Assembly (NCBI GenBank): GCA_024689465.1
Contig: JAILDL010000034.1
Coordinates: 1 to 64,000, forward strand
Source: Lachnospiraceae bacterium
GTDB lineage: Bacteria; Bacillota; Clostridia; Lachnospirales; Lachnospiraceae
Direction: 5' to 3'
DNA length: 64,000 nt
Position numbers and translations under genes: made by a program. The notes under the pieces are model-generated. The model saw only the letters and a program-made list of their open reading frames with translations, did no database searches and had not been told where the DNA came from. This document shows, piece by piece, positions 25,507 through 34,706 of this stretch; position 1 is the stretch's first letter; each line of letters starts with the position of its first letter.

Positions 25507-26589
25507 CTAGGGTTTCTCTGCCACAGCCCGGATCTGCTCCAGCAGATCCATATAGTCACTGCAATAGGTTTCGTAAATGGGCAGGATCGCCTTCTGGAAC
25601 TTATCCAGCTCCTCCTCCGACAGGGTGATGATGGTGCAACCGTCATCCAGCACCTTCTTTCTGGCCTGCTCTTCCCATTTTGCCCAAAGTTCCCGCTCAT
25701 AAACAGCAGATTCCTGGGCACATTCCCGTATGATCCGCCGTTCATCCTCTGTCAGACGATCATAGGTGGACTGGCTGATCAGCTGCAGCTCCGGCACGCG
25801 GGTATGCTCATCCAGAATGTAATACGGGGCTACTTCGTTGTGTCCCCTGGATTCGTAGCTGGGGAAATTGTTTTCCGCACCGTCCACACGGCCTACCTGC
25901 AGCGCCGCATAGATCTCATCGTATTCCAGGGCCAGCGGGATCGCTCCCAGTCTGCGGATCATATCCTCCATGATCACGGAATCCTGTATACGGATCACCT
26001 TATCCTTCATATCTTCCAGAGAGTAGATCGGTTCCCGCATGTAAAAACTGCGGGCGCCGGAATCGTACCAGCTTAAGGCTACCATCCCGGTCCCTTCAAA
26101 GGAGTCCATGATGGTCTGTCCGATGTCTCCGTCCAGAACCTCCCACATATGCTGGGAGCTTTCATAGAGATAGGGCATGACCAGCACGCTGGTGGTGGCA
26201 TTATACTGGGTAAGGCCGGAGAGGGAAGCACGCATAAAGTCCACGCCTCCGTACATCAGCTCCTTGTACATATCCGTTTCATCCCCCAGCTCCGAATCGG
26301 TATACACCCGGATCTGAATGGCACCTCTGGTACGCTCGTGCACCGAATAGGCAAAGCGAAAGGCCGCCAGGGAGGTGGGAAAATCTGCGGATTGGTTCTC
26401 TGCATAGGTAAAGATATACTTCGGCTTTACCTGGGCAAAATCCGGACAGATGGTGGCGGAAGTATCCGCTTCCGCTACGGCATTATCCGTTCCCGCTATG
26501 GGCTGCTGTCCGCAGCCGGATAAAGTCAGCAGGCAGGCAGAAAGCAGGAACGCAGCCGCCCGTCTGTATATCCCGGGCAATCTATTCAT
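25507..26589 (-). CDS. TRAP transporter substrate-binding lipoprotein DctP (orphan)
   Basis: 360 residues with signal peptide and lipobox (LTLSGCG). The DctP fold is clear: FRFAYSVHERTRGAIQIRV near residue 75, GGVDFMRASLSGLTQY, the Arg-containing KVIRIQDS near 190 that binds the substrate carboxylate, and GRVDGAENNFPSYESRG. No permease gene touches it. The complete TRAP system lies 1.6 kb upstream and its own DctP is different. It may feed that permease with another substrate. Confidence 0.88.
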   Translation of the reverse strand: MNRLPGIYRRAAAFLLSACLLTLSGCGQQPIAGTDNAVAEADTSATICPDFAQVKPKYIFTYAENQSADFPTSLAAFRFAYSVHERTRGAIQIRVYTDSELGDETDMYKELMYGGVDFMRASLSGLTQYNATTSVLVMPYLYESSQHMWEVLDGDIGQTIMDSFEGTGMVALSWYDSGARSFYMREPIYSLEDMKDKVIRIQDSVIMEDMIRRLGAIPLALEYDEIYAALQVGRVDGAENNFPSYESRGHNEVAPYYILDEHTRVPELQLISQSTYDRLTEDERRIIRECAQESAVYERELWAKWEEQARKKVLDDGCTIITLSEEELDKFQKAILPIYETYCSDYMDLLEQIRAVAEKP

Positions 26590-27058
26590 GGTCTTTTTTT
26601 CCTTTCAGAAATTCGTACAGTTTCCTCTTATCCTGCTTTGTGATCCGGTCCGGCAGGATATACCCGTGGGCTTCGTCGGGGATCAGAAACAGGTAGGTGG
26701 GACGCTTTAAGGTATTGCGATACTTCGTCCAGGGAATGAACTGGTTGTGCCCCTTTACGGAGATCATCATCCCATCCTCATCCAGTACCAGACGGGTATC
26801 CACATCGCCGATCAGTTCCACCTGCTTAAAGGAACGGATCAGCAGCGCGATGGGCTGGATCACCAGAAAGATGGAGAGTCCGAAGAGCATCACACTTCTG
26901 CCGAAGGGGCCGGACGTCTGCCATCTGCTGATCATCAGGGCGATGATGGAAATGATGAACACCACATTGATAAAGCCCGTCCATTGCAGGTAAATATGAA
27001 AGAAAAAGTACTCCCAATAGTCTTTTACGGTATTTCGGTAGGTATATTCAAAGCGCAT
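26582..27058 (-). CDS. YcxB-like membrane protein
   Basis: 158 residues with two TM helices near 30-48 and 57-76, flanked by a short N-terminal FEYTYRNTVKDYWEYFF segment and a C-terminal domain with HNQFIPWTKYRN and FLIPD. This layout fits the YcxB-like family, whose function is unknown. It overlaps the orphan DctP start by 8 bases, so the two are made together. Confidence 0.75.
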   Translation of the reverse strand: MRFEYTYRNTVKDYWEYFFFHIYLQWTGFINVVFIISIIALMISRWQTSGPFGRSVMLFGLSIFLVIQPIALLIRSFKQVELIGDVDTRLVLDEDGMMISVKGHNQFIPWTKYRNTLKRPTYLFLIPDEAHGYILPDRITKQDKRKLYEFLKGKKDHE

Positions 27059-27106
27059 AACAAGTCTCCCTGTTTATTGTACACAAAAAAAGCTTTTCGT
27101 GCGAGA

Positions 27107-27134
27107 AAGAGCCCGGCGAAAATGCCGGGCTCTT
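27107..27134 (-). terminator. Hairpin after dctM
   Basis: An 11-bp stem (AAGAGCCCGGC / GCCGGGCTCTT) with a 6-base loop lies after the dctM stop. On the minus strand the stem is followed only by a short pyrimidine run (TTTCTC), so termination may be partial. Confidence 0.6.
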
Positions 27135-27167
27135 CAAGTTGTTTTTCTTGCCGTTCTTTTTGGATTT

Positions 27168-28463
27168 TTAGTATCCCAGTGCACGGGGGATCAGCAACGC
27201 GATCTCCGGTACAAAGGTGATCAGCAGCAGCGCTACGATCATCATGAGATAGAACGGGATCTGTGCCTTGACCACTTTTTCCATAGGCATCTCCGCAATG
27301 GCAGAGCCGATGAACAGTACCGCACCTACAGGAGGGGTGAGCAGGCCGATACCACAGTTTAATACCAGCATGATACCGTACTGGATGGGATCGATACCGA
27401 TGGACGTTGCGATGGGCAACAGGATCGGGGTAGAGATCAGGATGATGGGTGCCATATCCATGATCATACCCAGAACAAGCAGGATCAGATTCAGGAGCAG
27501 TGCGATCACATAAGGATTTCTGGATACTCCTGTGATGGCTTTTGCTGCCAGCTCCGGTACATGCAGCATGGTCAGACAATAGCCGAATACATTGGATGTT
27601 GCGATCAGGATCAATACGATGGACAGTGTGTCCACGCACTTGGTCAGCTCGCCCCATACATCCTTCCACTTCAGTCCTCGGTAGATGTAGATGCTGACCA
27701 GCAGAGAGTAGATAACGGCGATCGCTGCAGACTCTGTGGCGGTGAACACACCGGCAACTACGCCGACGACTACAATGAGGATCGCGGACAGTGCCCAGAT
27801 GGAGGTTGCCAGCTCATGCAGCAGATGCTTTAAACTGAACTTATCTCCCTTGGGATAATGACGCTTCTTGGAGATGATATAAGAACCAACCATCAGGGAG
27901 AAGGCCAGAACCGCACCGGGAAGGTAACCTGCCAGGAACAGCGCACCAACGGAAATACCGCCGGCTGTGGTGGCGTAAATGACCATGTTGTGAGAAGGCG
28001 GAACCAGCATACCTTCTACGGAGGAAGAAATGGTTACGGCTGTGGAGAAATCCTTGTCGTAGCCACGATCCACCATCATGGGGATCTCCAGAGATCCCAG
28101 GGATGCGGTATCAGCCGCTGCAGAACCGGAAATACCGCCGAAGAAATAGGATGCCACGATGTTTACCATGGCCAGTCCGCCGGTCATCCAGCCTACGCAG
28201 GCATCCGCCAGATTTAAGAGTTTTTCCGATATACCACCGGATCCCATGAGGACACCCATGGTGATAAAGAACGGAACCGCCATCAGCGAGAAGGAACTGA
28301 TTCCCTTCACCATCTGCTGGCACAAGGTTGCCAGGGGAAGTCCCTGATAAGCGAGACAAAGTATGGAAGAAATCGCTACTGCATAAGCAATCGGGAAACG
28401 AAGGAAAACCATGACCAGGAAGCTGATGAGCAGCAAGGCAATGGCTGCTGTATTGTATGTCAT
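27168..28463 (-). CDS. dctM: TRAP transporter large permease DctM
   Basis: 431 residues with about 12 hydrophobic segments. Landmarks include FPIAYAVAIS near the start, a VPFFITMGVLMGSGGISEKL motif near residue 63, and GGISGSAAADTASLGS near 112, which are the DctM transport-loop sequences. The ATG overlaps the small permease stop as ATGA. It exchanges a dicarboxylate-like acid with sodium or protons. The substrate cannot be read from the sequence. Confidence 0.93.
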   Translation of the reverse strand: MTYNTAAIALLLISFLVMVFLRFPIAYAVAISSILCLAYQGLPLATLCQQMVKGISSFSLMAVPFFITMGVLMGSGGISEKLLNLADACVGWMTGGLAMVNIVASYFFGGISGSAAADTASLGSLEIPMMVDRGYDKDFSTAVTISSSVEGMLVPPSHNMVIYATTAGGISVGALFLAGYLPGAVLAFSLMVGSYIISKKRHYPKGDKFSLKHLLHELATSIWALSAILIVVVGVVAGVFTATESAAIAVIYSLLVSIYIYRGLKWKDVWGELTKCVDTLSIVLILIATSNVFGYCLTMLHVPELAAKAITGVSRNPYVIALLLNLILLVLGMIMDMAPIILISTPILLPIATSIGIDPIQYGIMLVLNCGIGLLTPPVGAVLFIGSAIAEMPMEKVVKAQIPFYLMMIVALLLITFVPEIALLIPRALGY

Positions 28464-28987
28464 ATCTGGTCCCCCTTTCCCCCAAAATACTGTTCAATGT
28501 TCACGATGATACGTTCAATTTCAAAGAAGATCATGGCAATTCCCGCAAGCGGAATGGGGAAATAATACCAGAATTTGGATAAGAAGGGCATACTGATGTA
28601 AGTGCCCTTGGATCCGATGTTGATCGCATAGCTCCAGCCGACGGACAACATGATGATCGCCAGTACCAGGACGGCGATGTCCGCAAACAGATCCAGTGTG
28701 ATGATCAGTTTCTTCGGCAGATAGCGGTCAAAGGACGTCATGCGGATGTGCGCATTGCGTTTAATGGCCAGAGAAGCAGATAAAACTGCCATATACGCCA
28801 TCAGCGTAAGGATCAGTTCCTCGCCCCAGTTGGGTGCGGGAATGACCGTGATGTAACGGGCCAGAACGATCCATCCCGTTATGAGAATGTCGGCAACCAG
28901 CAGGATCTTGCAGATGTTCAGAAACACTGCATAGACGAACTGGTAAACCGGCTCCACCTTGCGGAGCTTCAGAAAAATTGTAGGCAT
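28460..28987 (-). CDS. dctQ: TRAP transporter small permease DctQ
   Basis: 175 residues from the ATG at 28987, which has GGGGG upstream. Earlier in-frame starts at 29014 and 29059 lie close to or in the terminator after dctP. Four TM helices are seen, with LARYITVIPAPNWGEEL near residue 42 and AIKRNAHIRM near 73, as in DctQ. It stabilises DctM. Confidence 0.88.
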   Translation of the reverse strand: MPTIFLKLRKVEPVYQFVYAVFLNICKILLVADILITGWIVLARYITVIPAPNWGEELILTLMAYMAVLSASLAIKRNAHIRMTSFDRYLPKKLIITLDLFADIAVLVLAIIMLSVGWSYAINIGSKGTYISMPFLSKFWYYFPIPLAGIAMIFFEIERIIVNIEQYFGGKGDQI

Positions 28988-29021
28988 GTAATAACCCCCG
29001 TTTAAATTGTACATTCCACCT

Positions 29022-29054
29022 GAAAAAAGAGCCTCGGCCTGTTGCCGAGGCTCT
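29022..29054 (-). terminator. Intra-operon terminator between dctP and dctQ
   Basis: A perfect 11-bp stem (AGAGCCTCGGC / GCCGAGGCTCT) is followed on the minus strand by TTTTTTC. It separates the binding-protein gene from the permease genes and should give more binding protein than permease. Confidence 0.85.
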
Positions 29055-29067
29055 CTCAAAGGCCTGA

Positions 29068-30231
29068 TTATTTTGCCATATCCAGGATCTGCTGATACAG
29101 ATCAACCAGATCACCGGTTACATACTGATCAACGATAGGAGAGCAAGCTGCCTGCCACTCGGACTTGTCAGTAACTTCAATGACGTTACGTCCGTCAGCC
29201 TTCAGCTGTTCCAGAACTTCGTTTTCCTTCTGCTCGGAAACTTCACGGCAGTAGTTGGAAGCGATCGCACCTGCTTCGGTGATAACATCCTGCTGTGCAG
29301 GAGTCAGCTTCTGCCAGGAAGCGTCAGTGATGATGGTCATCATAGCGCCCAGTGTGTGGCCGTCCAGTGTCAGGTTAGGACCAACTTCGTCGAAGGAGTT
29401 GCCCTTGTAGTTTACTGTAGGCTGCTCAGCACCGTCGATGGTACCGTTCTGCAGGGACTGATAAATTTCAGCCATGGAAACGGGAGAAGGTGTAGCACCT
29501 AAGTTCTCAACCATAGCGGTCATAACAGGGTCGTTGGAAACACGGATCTTCATACCTGCCATATCAGCGGGAGAAGTAACGGGCTTATCAGCAGCGGTGA
29601 AGAAATGACGGAAACCTTCTTCGCCGTAGTACAGGCCACGTACACCAAGGCCGATCTCCATGGACTGGTTCAGGAATTCCTTAGCCAGATCGGAGTTAGC
29701 GAATGCCCAGTAGTGATCTCTGTCCTTAAATGTGTAAGGCAGGGAAAGTAAGGTAGCCTTGTTGCATCCGTAAGAGTTCAGAGCGAATGCGGAGATACGG
29801 CTAATGTCAACGGTACCGGTTCCACCTAACATACCATCCAGGATATCAGCTTCTACACCGAGAACACCGCCACCCTGCAGGTCGATGGTGATAGAACCAC
29901 CGGAAATAGCTTCAACAGCTTCCTTGAACTTTAAGTCCATGGCACCGCAAGTGGTACCTTCCAGAGGATTAACTTCTGCCATTGTTAATGTGATGGCAGG
30001 ATCAGCAGCTGCAGTCTCATTGACTGTGTACTCACCGTTTGTTTCAGCTTCTGCTGCTTCCTCGGTAGCTGCTTCGGTTTCGGCAGCGGGAGCTTCCTCA
30101 GCTGCTGCCTGTGTCTCAACTGCAGCAGGAGCACTCTCTGCTGCGGGTTCTGCTGCGCTTAATCCACAACCGGTCAGCATGGAAACGACCATAGCGGATG
30201 CAAGAACAACACTTAATAACTTCTTCTTCAT
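29068..30231 (-). CDS. dctP: TRAP transporter substrate-binding lipoprotein DctP
   Basis: 387 residues from the ATG at 30231. A signal peptide with lipobox (MLTGCG) is followed by an Ala/Glu-rich linker of about 50 residues and the DctP fold: TTCGAMDLKFKEAVEAISGG near residue 90, MKIRVSNDPVM near 220 and GTIDGAEQPTVNYKGNSF. The Arg of KIRVSN is the family's carboxylate-binding residue. It starts the operon and is likely controlled by the two-component pair just upstream. Confidence 0.92.
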   Translation of the reverse strand: MKKKLLSVVLASAMVVSMLTGCGLSAAEPAAESAPAAVETQAAAEEAPAAETEAATEEAAEAETNGEYTVNETAAADPAITLTMAEVNPLEGTTCGAMDLKFKEAVEAISGGSITIDLQGGGVLGVEADILDGMLGGTGTVDISRISAFALNSYGCNKATLLSLPYTFKDRDHYWAFANSDLAKEFLNQSMEIGLGVRGLYYGEEGFRHFFTAADKPVTSPADMAGMKIRVSNDPVMTAMVENLGATPSPVSMAEIYQSLQNGTIDGAEQPTVNYKGNSFDEVGPNLTLDGHTLGAMMTIITDASWQKLTPAQQDVITEAGAIASNYCREVSEQKENEVLEQLKADGRNVIEVTDKSEWQAACSPIVDQYVTGDLVDLYQQILDMAK

Positions 30232-30290
30232 AATTACCACCCTTCTTAATAATGTTCTGCCCATAAGCAGAAATATCTTGTTACGGTTTC

Positions 30291-30296
30291 ATTATA
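30291..30296 (-). promoter_or_regulatory. -10 hexamer of TRAP operon promoter
   Basis: A perfect minus-strand TATAAT lies 60 bases before dctP. The -35 position is weak (TTTGAA-like, short spacing), as expected of a promoter that needs an activator. Confidence 0.5.
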
Positions 30297-30326
30297 GGGT
30301 GGGCGCAAAGCTTCAAAAATGGGAAT

Positions 30327-30356
30327 TTTCAAACATCTCTAGTAATATTTGAACAT
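30327..30356 (-). promoter_or_regulatory. Candidate AraC-type regulator direct repeat
   Basis: On the minus strand ATGTTCAAAT and ATGTTTGAAA begin 20 bases apart, two helical turns, and lie just upstream of the weak -35. This is the geometry used by dimeric AraC-type regulators. The regulator gene ends a few bases away. Confidence 0.45.
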
Positions 30357-30363
30357 ATTCGGA

Positions 30364-31134
30364 TTATAGGCGGGAAGCCCGATATTCACTGGGACTCATG
30401 CCCATGATCCGCCGGAAGACTTTGGTAAAATAATTGGAATCCGCATAGCCTACCGTCCGGCCTACATCCTTTACATTGACTGCCTCATCCTCCAGAAGCC
30501 TCTGGGCCTCCCGAATGCGGTAATGGGTCAGGAAGCTGACAAAGCTTTCTCCGAAATGCTGTTTAAAGAGCTTGCAGAAATACACCTCCGAATAGCCGAA
30601 ATGTTCCGCCATGATGCCGATGGAAAGGTCCTCTGCGTAGTGCAGTTCGATATAATTTCGCACCGCATCGGCACGGGAACTGTGGAGGGCGTCCTCCTCC
30701 TGGATCTGTTCCGGAACCCCCGGCGCTTCCTCTGCCTTATACGATACGTATTCTTCCCGTTCTCTGGCGATCCGGATGGCTTCCTCCACCGACAGGATCA
30801 GCTCCTGGTCGTCACAGGGTTTCAGCAGATATTCCAGGGCATGGACGGATACAGCCTTTCTGGCATAGTCAAATTCCTGAAAGGCCGTGAGGAAGATGAT
30901 GCTGCAGGGCTTGTTCCACCTGCGGATCTCTTCTGCCGCTTCCAGACCGGATACCCCCGGCATCTCGATGTCCAGGATCAGCAGATCCGGCATCTCCTCT
31001 CTGGCCAGGGCAATGACCTCCCGGCCGTTGGACGCCTGACGGATGGTGCAGCGATCCTGAAAGTTCTGACGCAGCTTCCGGTCCAGGACCGTCCGCTCTA
31101 TGATCTCGTCGTCTGCGATTATGATCTTATACAT
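30364..31134 (-). CDS. AraC-type response regulator for TRAP operon
   Basis: 256 residues. The receiver has ADDE at the start, phospho-acceptor Asp in LILDIEMPGVSG near residue 54 and Lys in LLKPC near 103. The C-terminal AraC domain ends with GYADSNYFTKVFRRIMGMSP. It is much shorter than the 418-residue regulator of the sugar system, with almost no linker. It starts 12 bases after the kinase gene. Its likely target is the downstream dctP promoter. Confidence 0.9.
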   Translation of the reverse strand: MYKIIIADDEIIERTVLDRKLRQNFQDRCTIRQASNGREVIALAREEMPDLLILDIEMPGVSGLEAAEEIRRWNKPCSIIFLTAFQEFDYARKAVSVHALEYLLKPCDDQELILSVEEAIRIAREREEYVSYKAEEAPGVPEQIQEEDALHSSRADAVRNYIELHYAEDLSIGIMAEHFGYSEVYFCKLFKQHFGESFVSFLTHYRIREAQRLLEDEAVNVKDVGRTVGYADSNYFTKVFRRIMGMSPSEYRASRL

Positions 31135-31146
31135 ATCCTTACACTC

Positions 31147-32610
31147 CTACTCCGTTTCCGGCAAAGAAATGGTGATCTTTGTCCCGGTTCCGGGCCAGCT
31201 CTCCACCTTCATGGTGCCTCCGGGTACCAGGCTGGTCACCCGATGATATACATTCCGCATGCCGATGCCGGTGTGATCCGCATGGGGTGCGTGTTTTTCT
31301 CCCAGTTCCATTTTCTCCAGCGTTTTGGAGGGAATCCCCACGCCGTTGTCTTCCAGCACGATCTCGATATTCCCCAACTTACGGGAAACCTTCAGCCACA
31401 AAGCGCCTCCGTTTTCCTTGCCGGAAAGTCCGTGGACCACCGCGTTTTCGGCAAGGGGTTGCAGCATGAAGGCGGGGACGGAAACGGTGCCCGTATCCAC
31501 GTCCTCTGCGATCTCCGGATAAAACTTGATCCGCTCGCCGAAACGCATATGCTGCAGATACATATAATCCCGGATGACGCTGATCTCCTGGGAAAGGGAT
31601 ACAAACTGCGCCGTGGTATGCAGGTTATACCGGAAGATGTGGGCCAGAGAGCCGGTCATCTTTTTGGTGATGTCCGCTCCTTCCAGCTCCGCCATACCGG
31701 AGATCATGTTCAGGGTATTAAACAGAAAATGGGGATTGATCTGGCTTTGCAAAAGGTCCAGACGGGCCGTTTCCAGCTGTTTTTCCATCTCCACGCGCTC
31801 GATCTCGTCCCGATGGACATGCTCGGTCAGCTCCCGGTTCTCCAACATGGCCTGTTTCATATGGTTGAAGGCATGGACCAGTTCCCCGATCTCGTCCTGA
31901 TTGTCCACCTGTACGTCACCGCCGCTGAAATCTCCGGCTGAAAGAAGCCGTACATTTTCTGCGATCCGCCGCAGAGGCCCGGTAACGGTGGAAGAAAGGA
32001 TCCGGGAAAACAAAACAGTCACCACAATGGCTGCGATACTGAAGAAGATCAGCAGAAAAGGCAGACGACTGAGCATGGGAAGCTTCTGCTGATAGGTGAC
32101 AGAGCCTTCCTCCACCGTGATCTGCAGCAGTTCCTGCATGTATTTTTCCAGATAGCCCTGCATATCGATAAGCTTATAGAGTCGCTCGGAACGGGAAGCT
32201 CCCCTGTCCGCATCCAGCACCAGTTCCCGCTGGTCGGAATAAACCCCGTAGGCACTGATGATCCGCCAGGTCCTGGTGTAGCGCTCTGCGCCGATCTCCT
32301 CATAGGCAAAGGGCAGACGGTCAATGGCCTGCAGCATGTGATCGCAGGCCTTCTCATAGGTGGAGAGGTTTTCCTCGGAGCGGTTCCGCAGAAGACGGTT
32401 TAAGGCATCCTCTTCTCCGCGGAAGGCGGAATAGACGTTCTCACAGCAGATCATATCGTTTAAGACTCTGCCCATGCTCTGCAGGGTATCGTTGACCACA
32501 TAGATGTTAAAAATACCCACGAAAGCCGTTATTAAGATCAGCACAATGGCGTAGGATCTTGTTTTTCTCTGGATCGGCAGCTTCAGCCACCGGCTTTTGA
32601 TCTGGTTCAT
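31147..32610 (-). CDS. Sensor histidine kinase for TRAP operon, YesM-like
   Basis: 487 residues. A TM near 18-38, an extracellular region of about 150 residues, a second TM near 185-205 and HAMP are followed by INPHFLFNTLNMI (phospho-acceptor) and the ATPase boxes AENAVVHGL, DNGVGI and GIGMRNV. No binding-protein gene lies beside it, unlike the sugar-system kinase. The ribosome-binding site before the ATG is poor. Confidence 0.9.
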   Translation of the reverse strand: MNQIKSRWLKLPIQRKTRSYAIVLILITAFVGIFNIYVVNDTLQSMGRVLNDMICCENVYSAFRGEEDALNRLLRNRSEENLSTYEKACDHMLQAIDRLPFAYEEIGAERYTRTWRIISAYGVYSDQRELVLDADRGASRSERLYKLIDMQGYLEKYMQELLQITVEEGSVTYQQKLPMLSRLPFLLIFFSIAAIVVTVLFSRILSSTVTGPLRRIAENVRLLSAGDFSGGDVQVDNQDEIGELVHAFNHMKQAMLENRELTEHVHRDEIERVEMEKQLETARLDLLQSQINPHFLFNTLNMISGMAELEGADITKKMTGSLAHIFRYNLHTTAQFVSLSQEISVIRDYMYLQHMRFGERIKFYPEIAEDVDTGTVSVPAFMLQPLAENAVVHGLSGKENGGALWLKVSRKLGNIEIVLEDNGVGIPSKTLEKMELGEKHAPHADHTGIGMRNVYHRVTSLVPGGTMKVESWPGTGTKITISLPETE

Positions 32611-32642
32611 ATTCTACTATTTTCCGATGAGACCTTCCCCGT

Positions 32643-32648
32643 TATAAT
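32643..32648 (+). promoter_or_regulatory. TATAAT of the cupin gene promoter
   Basis: A perfect -10 hexamer lies about 40 bases before the cupin start in the divergent region. The -35 is weak. Confidence 0.4.
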
Positions 32649-32688
32649 GAAGTCATCCGATACAGGATTACCATAGAAAGGAGCTACT

Positions 32689-33027
32689 ATGAAAGACGAT
32701 CGTTGGGTCTTCTATGACAGCATCACCCCGCAGGATCAGGGTAACGGTGTGATCCGCCGTGTCCTGGCTTATGACAAGGATGTGATGACCGTGGAGAACA
32801 CTTTTGAAAAGGGTGCCATCGGTGCATTACATTCCCATCCTCACACCCAGATCACCTACGTGATCAGCGGTGCCTTCGAATTTAACATCGATGGGGAAAA
32901 GAAAGTGGTACGCGCCGGAGATACTCTTTTAAAAACAAACGGAGTACAGCACGGCTGTGTATGCCTGGAAGCAGGAAAGCTTCTGGATATCTTCACCCCT
33001 TACCGGGAGGATTTCGTCGAGGATTAA
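32689..33027 (+). CDS. Cupin-domain protein
   Basis: 112 residues, a single cupin barrel. Motif 1 is GALHSHPHTQITYVISG near residue 46 with two His metal ligands. Motif 2 is VQHGCVCLE near 87. AAAGGAG lies before the ATG. It is transcribed alone, divergent from the kinase gene, and ends with a strong terminator. Small cupins of this kind often bind Zn, Fe or Mn and may act on sugars or as sensors. Function is unknown. Confidence 0.85.
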   Translation: MKDDRWVFYDSITPQDQGNGVIRRVLAYDKDVMTVENTFEKGAIGALHSHPHTQITYVISGAFEFNIDGEKKVVRAGDTLLKTNGVQHGCVCLEAGKLLDIFTPYREDFVED

Positions 33028-33032
33028 GAGAA

Positions 33033-33060
33033 AGAGACGCTCATGCAGCGTCTCTTTTTT
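33033..33060 (+). terminator. Terminator after cupin gene
   Basis: A perfect 9-bp stem (AGAGACGCT / AGCGTCTCT) is followed by a run of T. It overlaps the stop of the convergent MFS gene. Confidence 0.9.
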
Positions 33061-34249
33061 TCTGTTTTCCCGTATAACGGACCAGGAACAGCAGCAGGAA
33101 GAAATCGACGATCACCACCACGGCAACCGAACTCATGCCCATGTAGATGCCTGCATTCTCCGCAATGTGTCCGATGACGGAGGGCATCACGATGGAACCC
33201 AGGCTGGCCATGGTCAGCACAAAACTCCAGGCCAGGGAATACTTCCGGATCAGGTCTCCCGTAAAGGAAACCACCGTGGGATAGATCCCCGCCATGGAAA
33301 AACCAAAGCCCATAATGCATACAATGATCAGGGCTGTATTTCTTGCAAATAACAGCGCAATAAAGAACAGCACGATGCCCGCTCCCATAAAGGGAAGGAG
33401 CTTTCTCTTGTCCATCCGGGTGGACAGATGGGCGGTAAGGAGTCTTCCGGCCAGGATCATGATCCATAAAACACTGGCCGTGATCTGACTTAAGTTTTCT
33501 CCGATAAAACCGGTGTCCTTAAAGTAGGTCACCATCCATCCGATAACGCCCTGTTCCGCACACAGATAGAAGAATAAGGACAGGACTACCAGATAGAAGA
33601 TCCCCTCCTTTAAAAATCCGAAGCCGGAATCCTTCACCAGTTTTTCCTCTTTGCCGCTTTCCTCTGCCACGGGACGGATCTTGTCCGGGTCCGGGATCAG
33701 GGCATAAAGGAGGAAGCTCAGGATACCTGCGATCAGCATAAAGACAATGGCCCAGATATAGCGGCTGTCGTCTCCTCTTGTGATCAGAAGGAGCAGGATC
33801 GGGAACGTAAACGCACCTACGGAAAACATGGCATGGAGGCCGTTTAAGGCCGCTGCCTGTCCGGGAGCCAGATCGTTCACCACTGCATTACAGAAGTTAC
33901 TGGTGGCTCCTCTTGCAAAGCCGGTGAGGAAAAAGGCTGCTGCCAGCACCGGTCTGCTGCTTCCCACCAAAAGAAGCAGGAAGGATATGGCAAAAAAGCA
34001 GTTAAACAGAAGTACTCCCTTCTTTCTGCCAAAGGCGACTGCCGCAGGGCCCGCCAGAAAGCTGGAGATCAGATTTCCGATGGAATGAAGGGAAACTATA
34101 AGGCCCGCAAATACGTAGTCCAGCCCTCTTGCTTCCCGGATAAAGGGAAGAAGAGACCCGATGGACAGGGCCAGCATACCGTTTAATACAAATACGCCGT
34201 AGCAGGTCTGCAGCTGGCGTTTTGCTGTTACTGAAAATGACTGATTCAT
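33041..34249 (-). CDS. MFS transporter
   Basis: 402 residues from the ATG at 34249, which has AGGTG 6 bases ahead. A GTG three codons earlier is itself part of that site. About 12 hydrophobic helices are seen, split by a central cytoplasmic loop of charged residues (near 195-215). LAGPAAVAFGRKKG near residue 65 is the MFS A-type motif. No signature for substrate. It stands alone between the cupin and barstar genes. Confidence 0.85.
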   Translation of the reverse strand: MNQSFSVTAKRQLQTCYGVFVLNGMLALSIGSLLPFIREARGLDYVFAGLIVSLHSIGNLISSFLAGPAAVAFGRKKGVLLFNCFFAISFLLLLVGSSRPVLAAAFFLTGFARGATSNFCNAVVNDLAPGQAAALNGLHAMFSVGAFTFPILLLLITRGDDSRYIWAIVFMLIAGILSFLLYALIPDPDKIRPVAEESGKEEKLVKDSGFGFLKEGIFYLVVLSLFFYLCAEQGVIGWMVTYFKDTGFIGENLSQITASVLWIMILAGRLLTAHLSTRMDKRKLLPFMGAGIVLFFIALLFARNTALIIVCIMGFGFSMAGIYPTVVSFTGDLIRKYSLAWSFVLTMASLGSIVMPSVIGHIAENAGIYMGMSSVAVVVIVDFFLLLFLVRYTGKQKKRDAA

Positions 34250-34340
34250 AGACTTCACCTGATTTTACCTTTCTTTTTGTTAGTCTAGTCCAATTCCCGG
34301 TTGCTTGAAAAGGGAAAATCCGATGCTTTAGGGGGAATTT

Positions 34341-34622
34341 TCAATCCTCAAAATCAATGGAAAGCCCCGGGGTATGCTCCATGGCTTTCCCGCACATCTT
34401 CCGAAGGTTCTTCATATATTTTTCCATGCACACCTGTGCTTCCGTGTAATTTCGGAAGATCAGATGCCAGTTTTTTCCCATCTCCGTCAGTACGTCGTAG
34501 AGGGCATCCAGATTTTCCCCGTAATAATCCGGGAGGGGCAGGATCTCCTCTAAGAGTCCCTGGAAGTCATCGGCGCTGTATACGCCGTTCATGTCAATGA
34601 TATAGGTTGTCTTCTCACTCAT
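34341..34622 (-). CDS. Barstar-family ribonuclease inhibitor
   Basis: 93 residues that match barstar along its length. The diagnostic LPDYYGENLDALYDVLTEM (near 30-48) holds the Tyr, Asn and Asp residues by which barstar plugs the barnase active site. It is cytoplasmic and follows the barnase-like gene by 84 bases in the same direction, the standard inhibitor arrangement. Confidence 0.92.
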   Translation of the reverse strand: MSEKTTYIIDMNGVYSADDFQGLLEEILPLPDYYGENLDALYDVLTEMGKNWHLIFRNYTEAQVCMEKYMKNLRKMCGKAMEHTPGLSIDFED

Positions 34623-34706
34623 TTTCGCAATTTCTCCTGTGTTTGCGCTTATCTCCTGTATTTCTCATATCGGGACCTTGTCATCGTATTCCTTTCGGCT
34701 TCGGAT

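Noticed and set aside
24456-25628. Long open frame of 390 codons on the plus strand
   Set aside because: It is antisense to the DUF362 gene, whose motifs and start are clear. It has His/Val/Gly-rich composition typical of reversed coding sequence.
30523-31941. 472-codon open frame on the plus strand
   Set aside because: It runs antisense across two well-identified genes (regulator and kinase), so it is a shadow.
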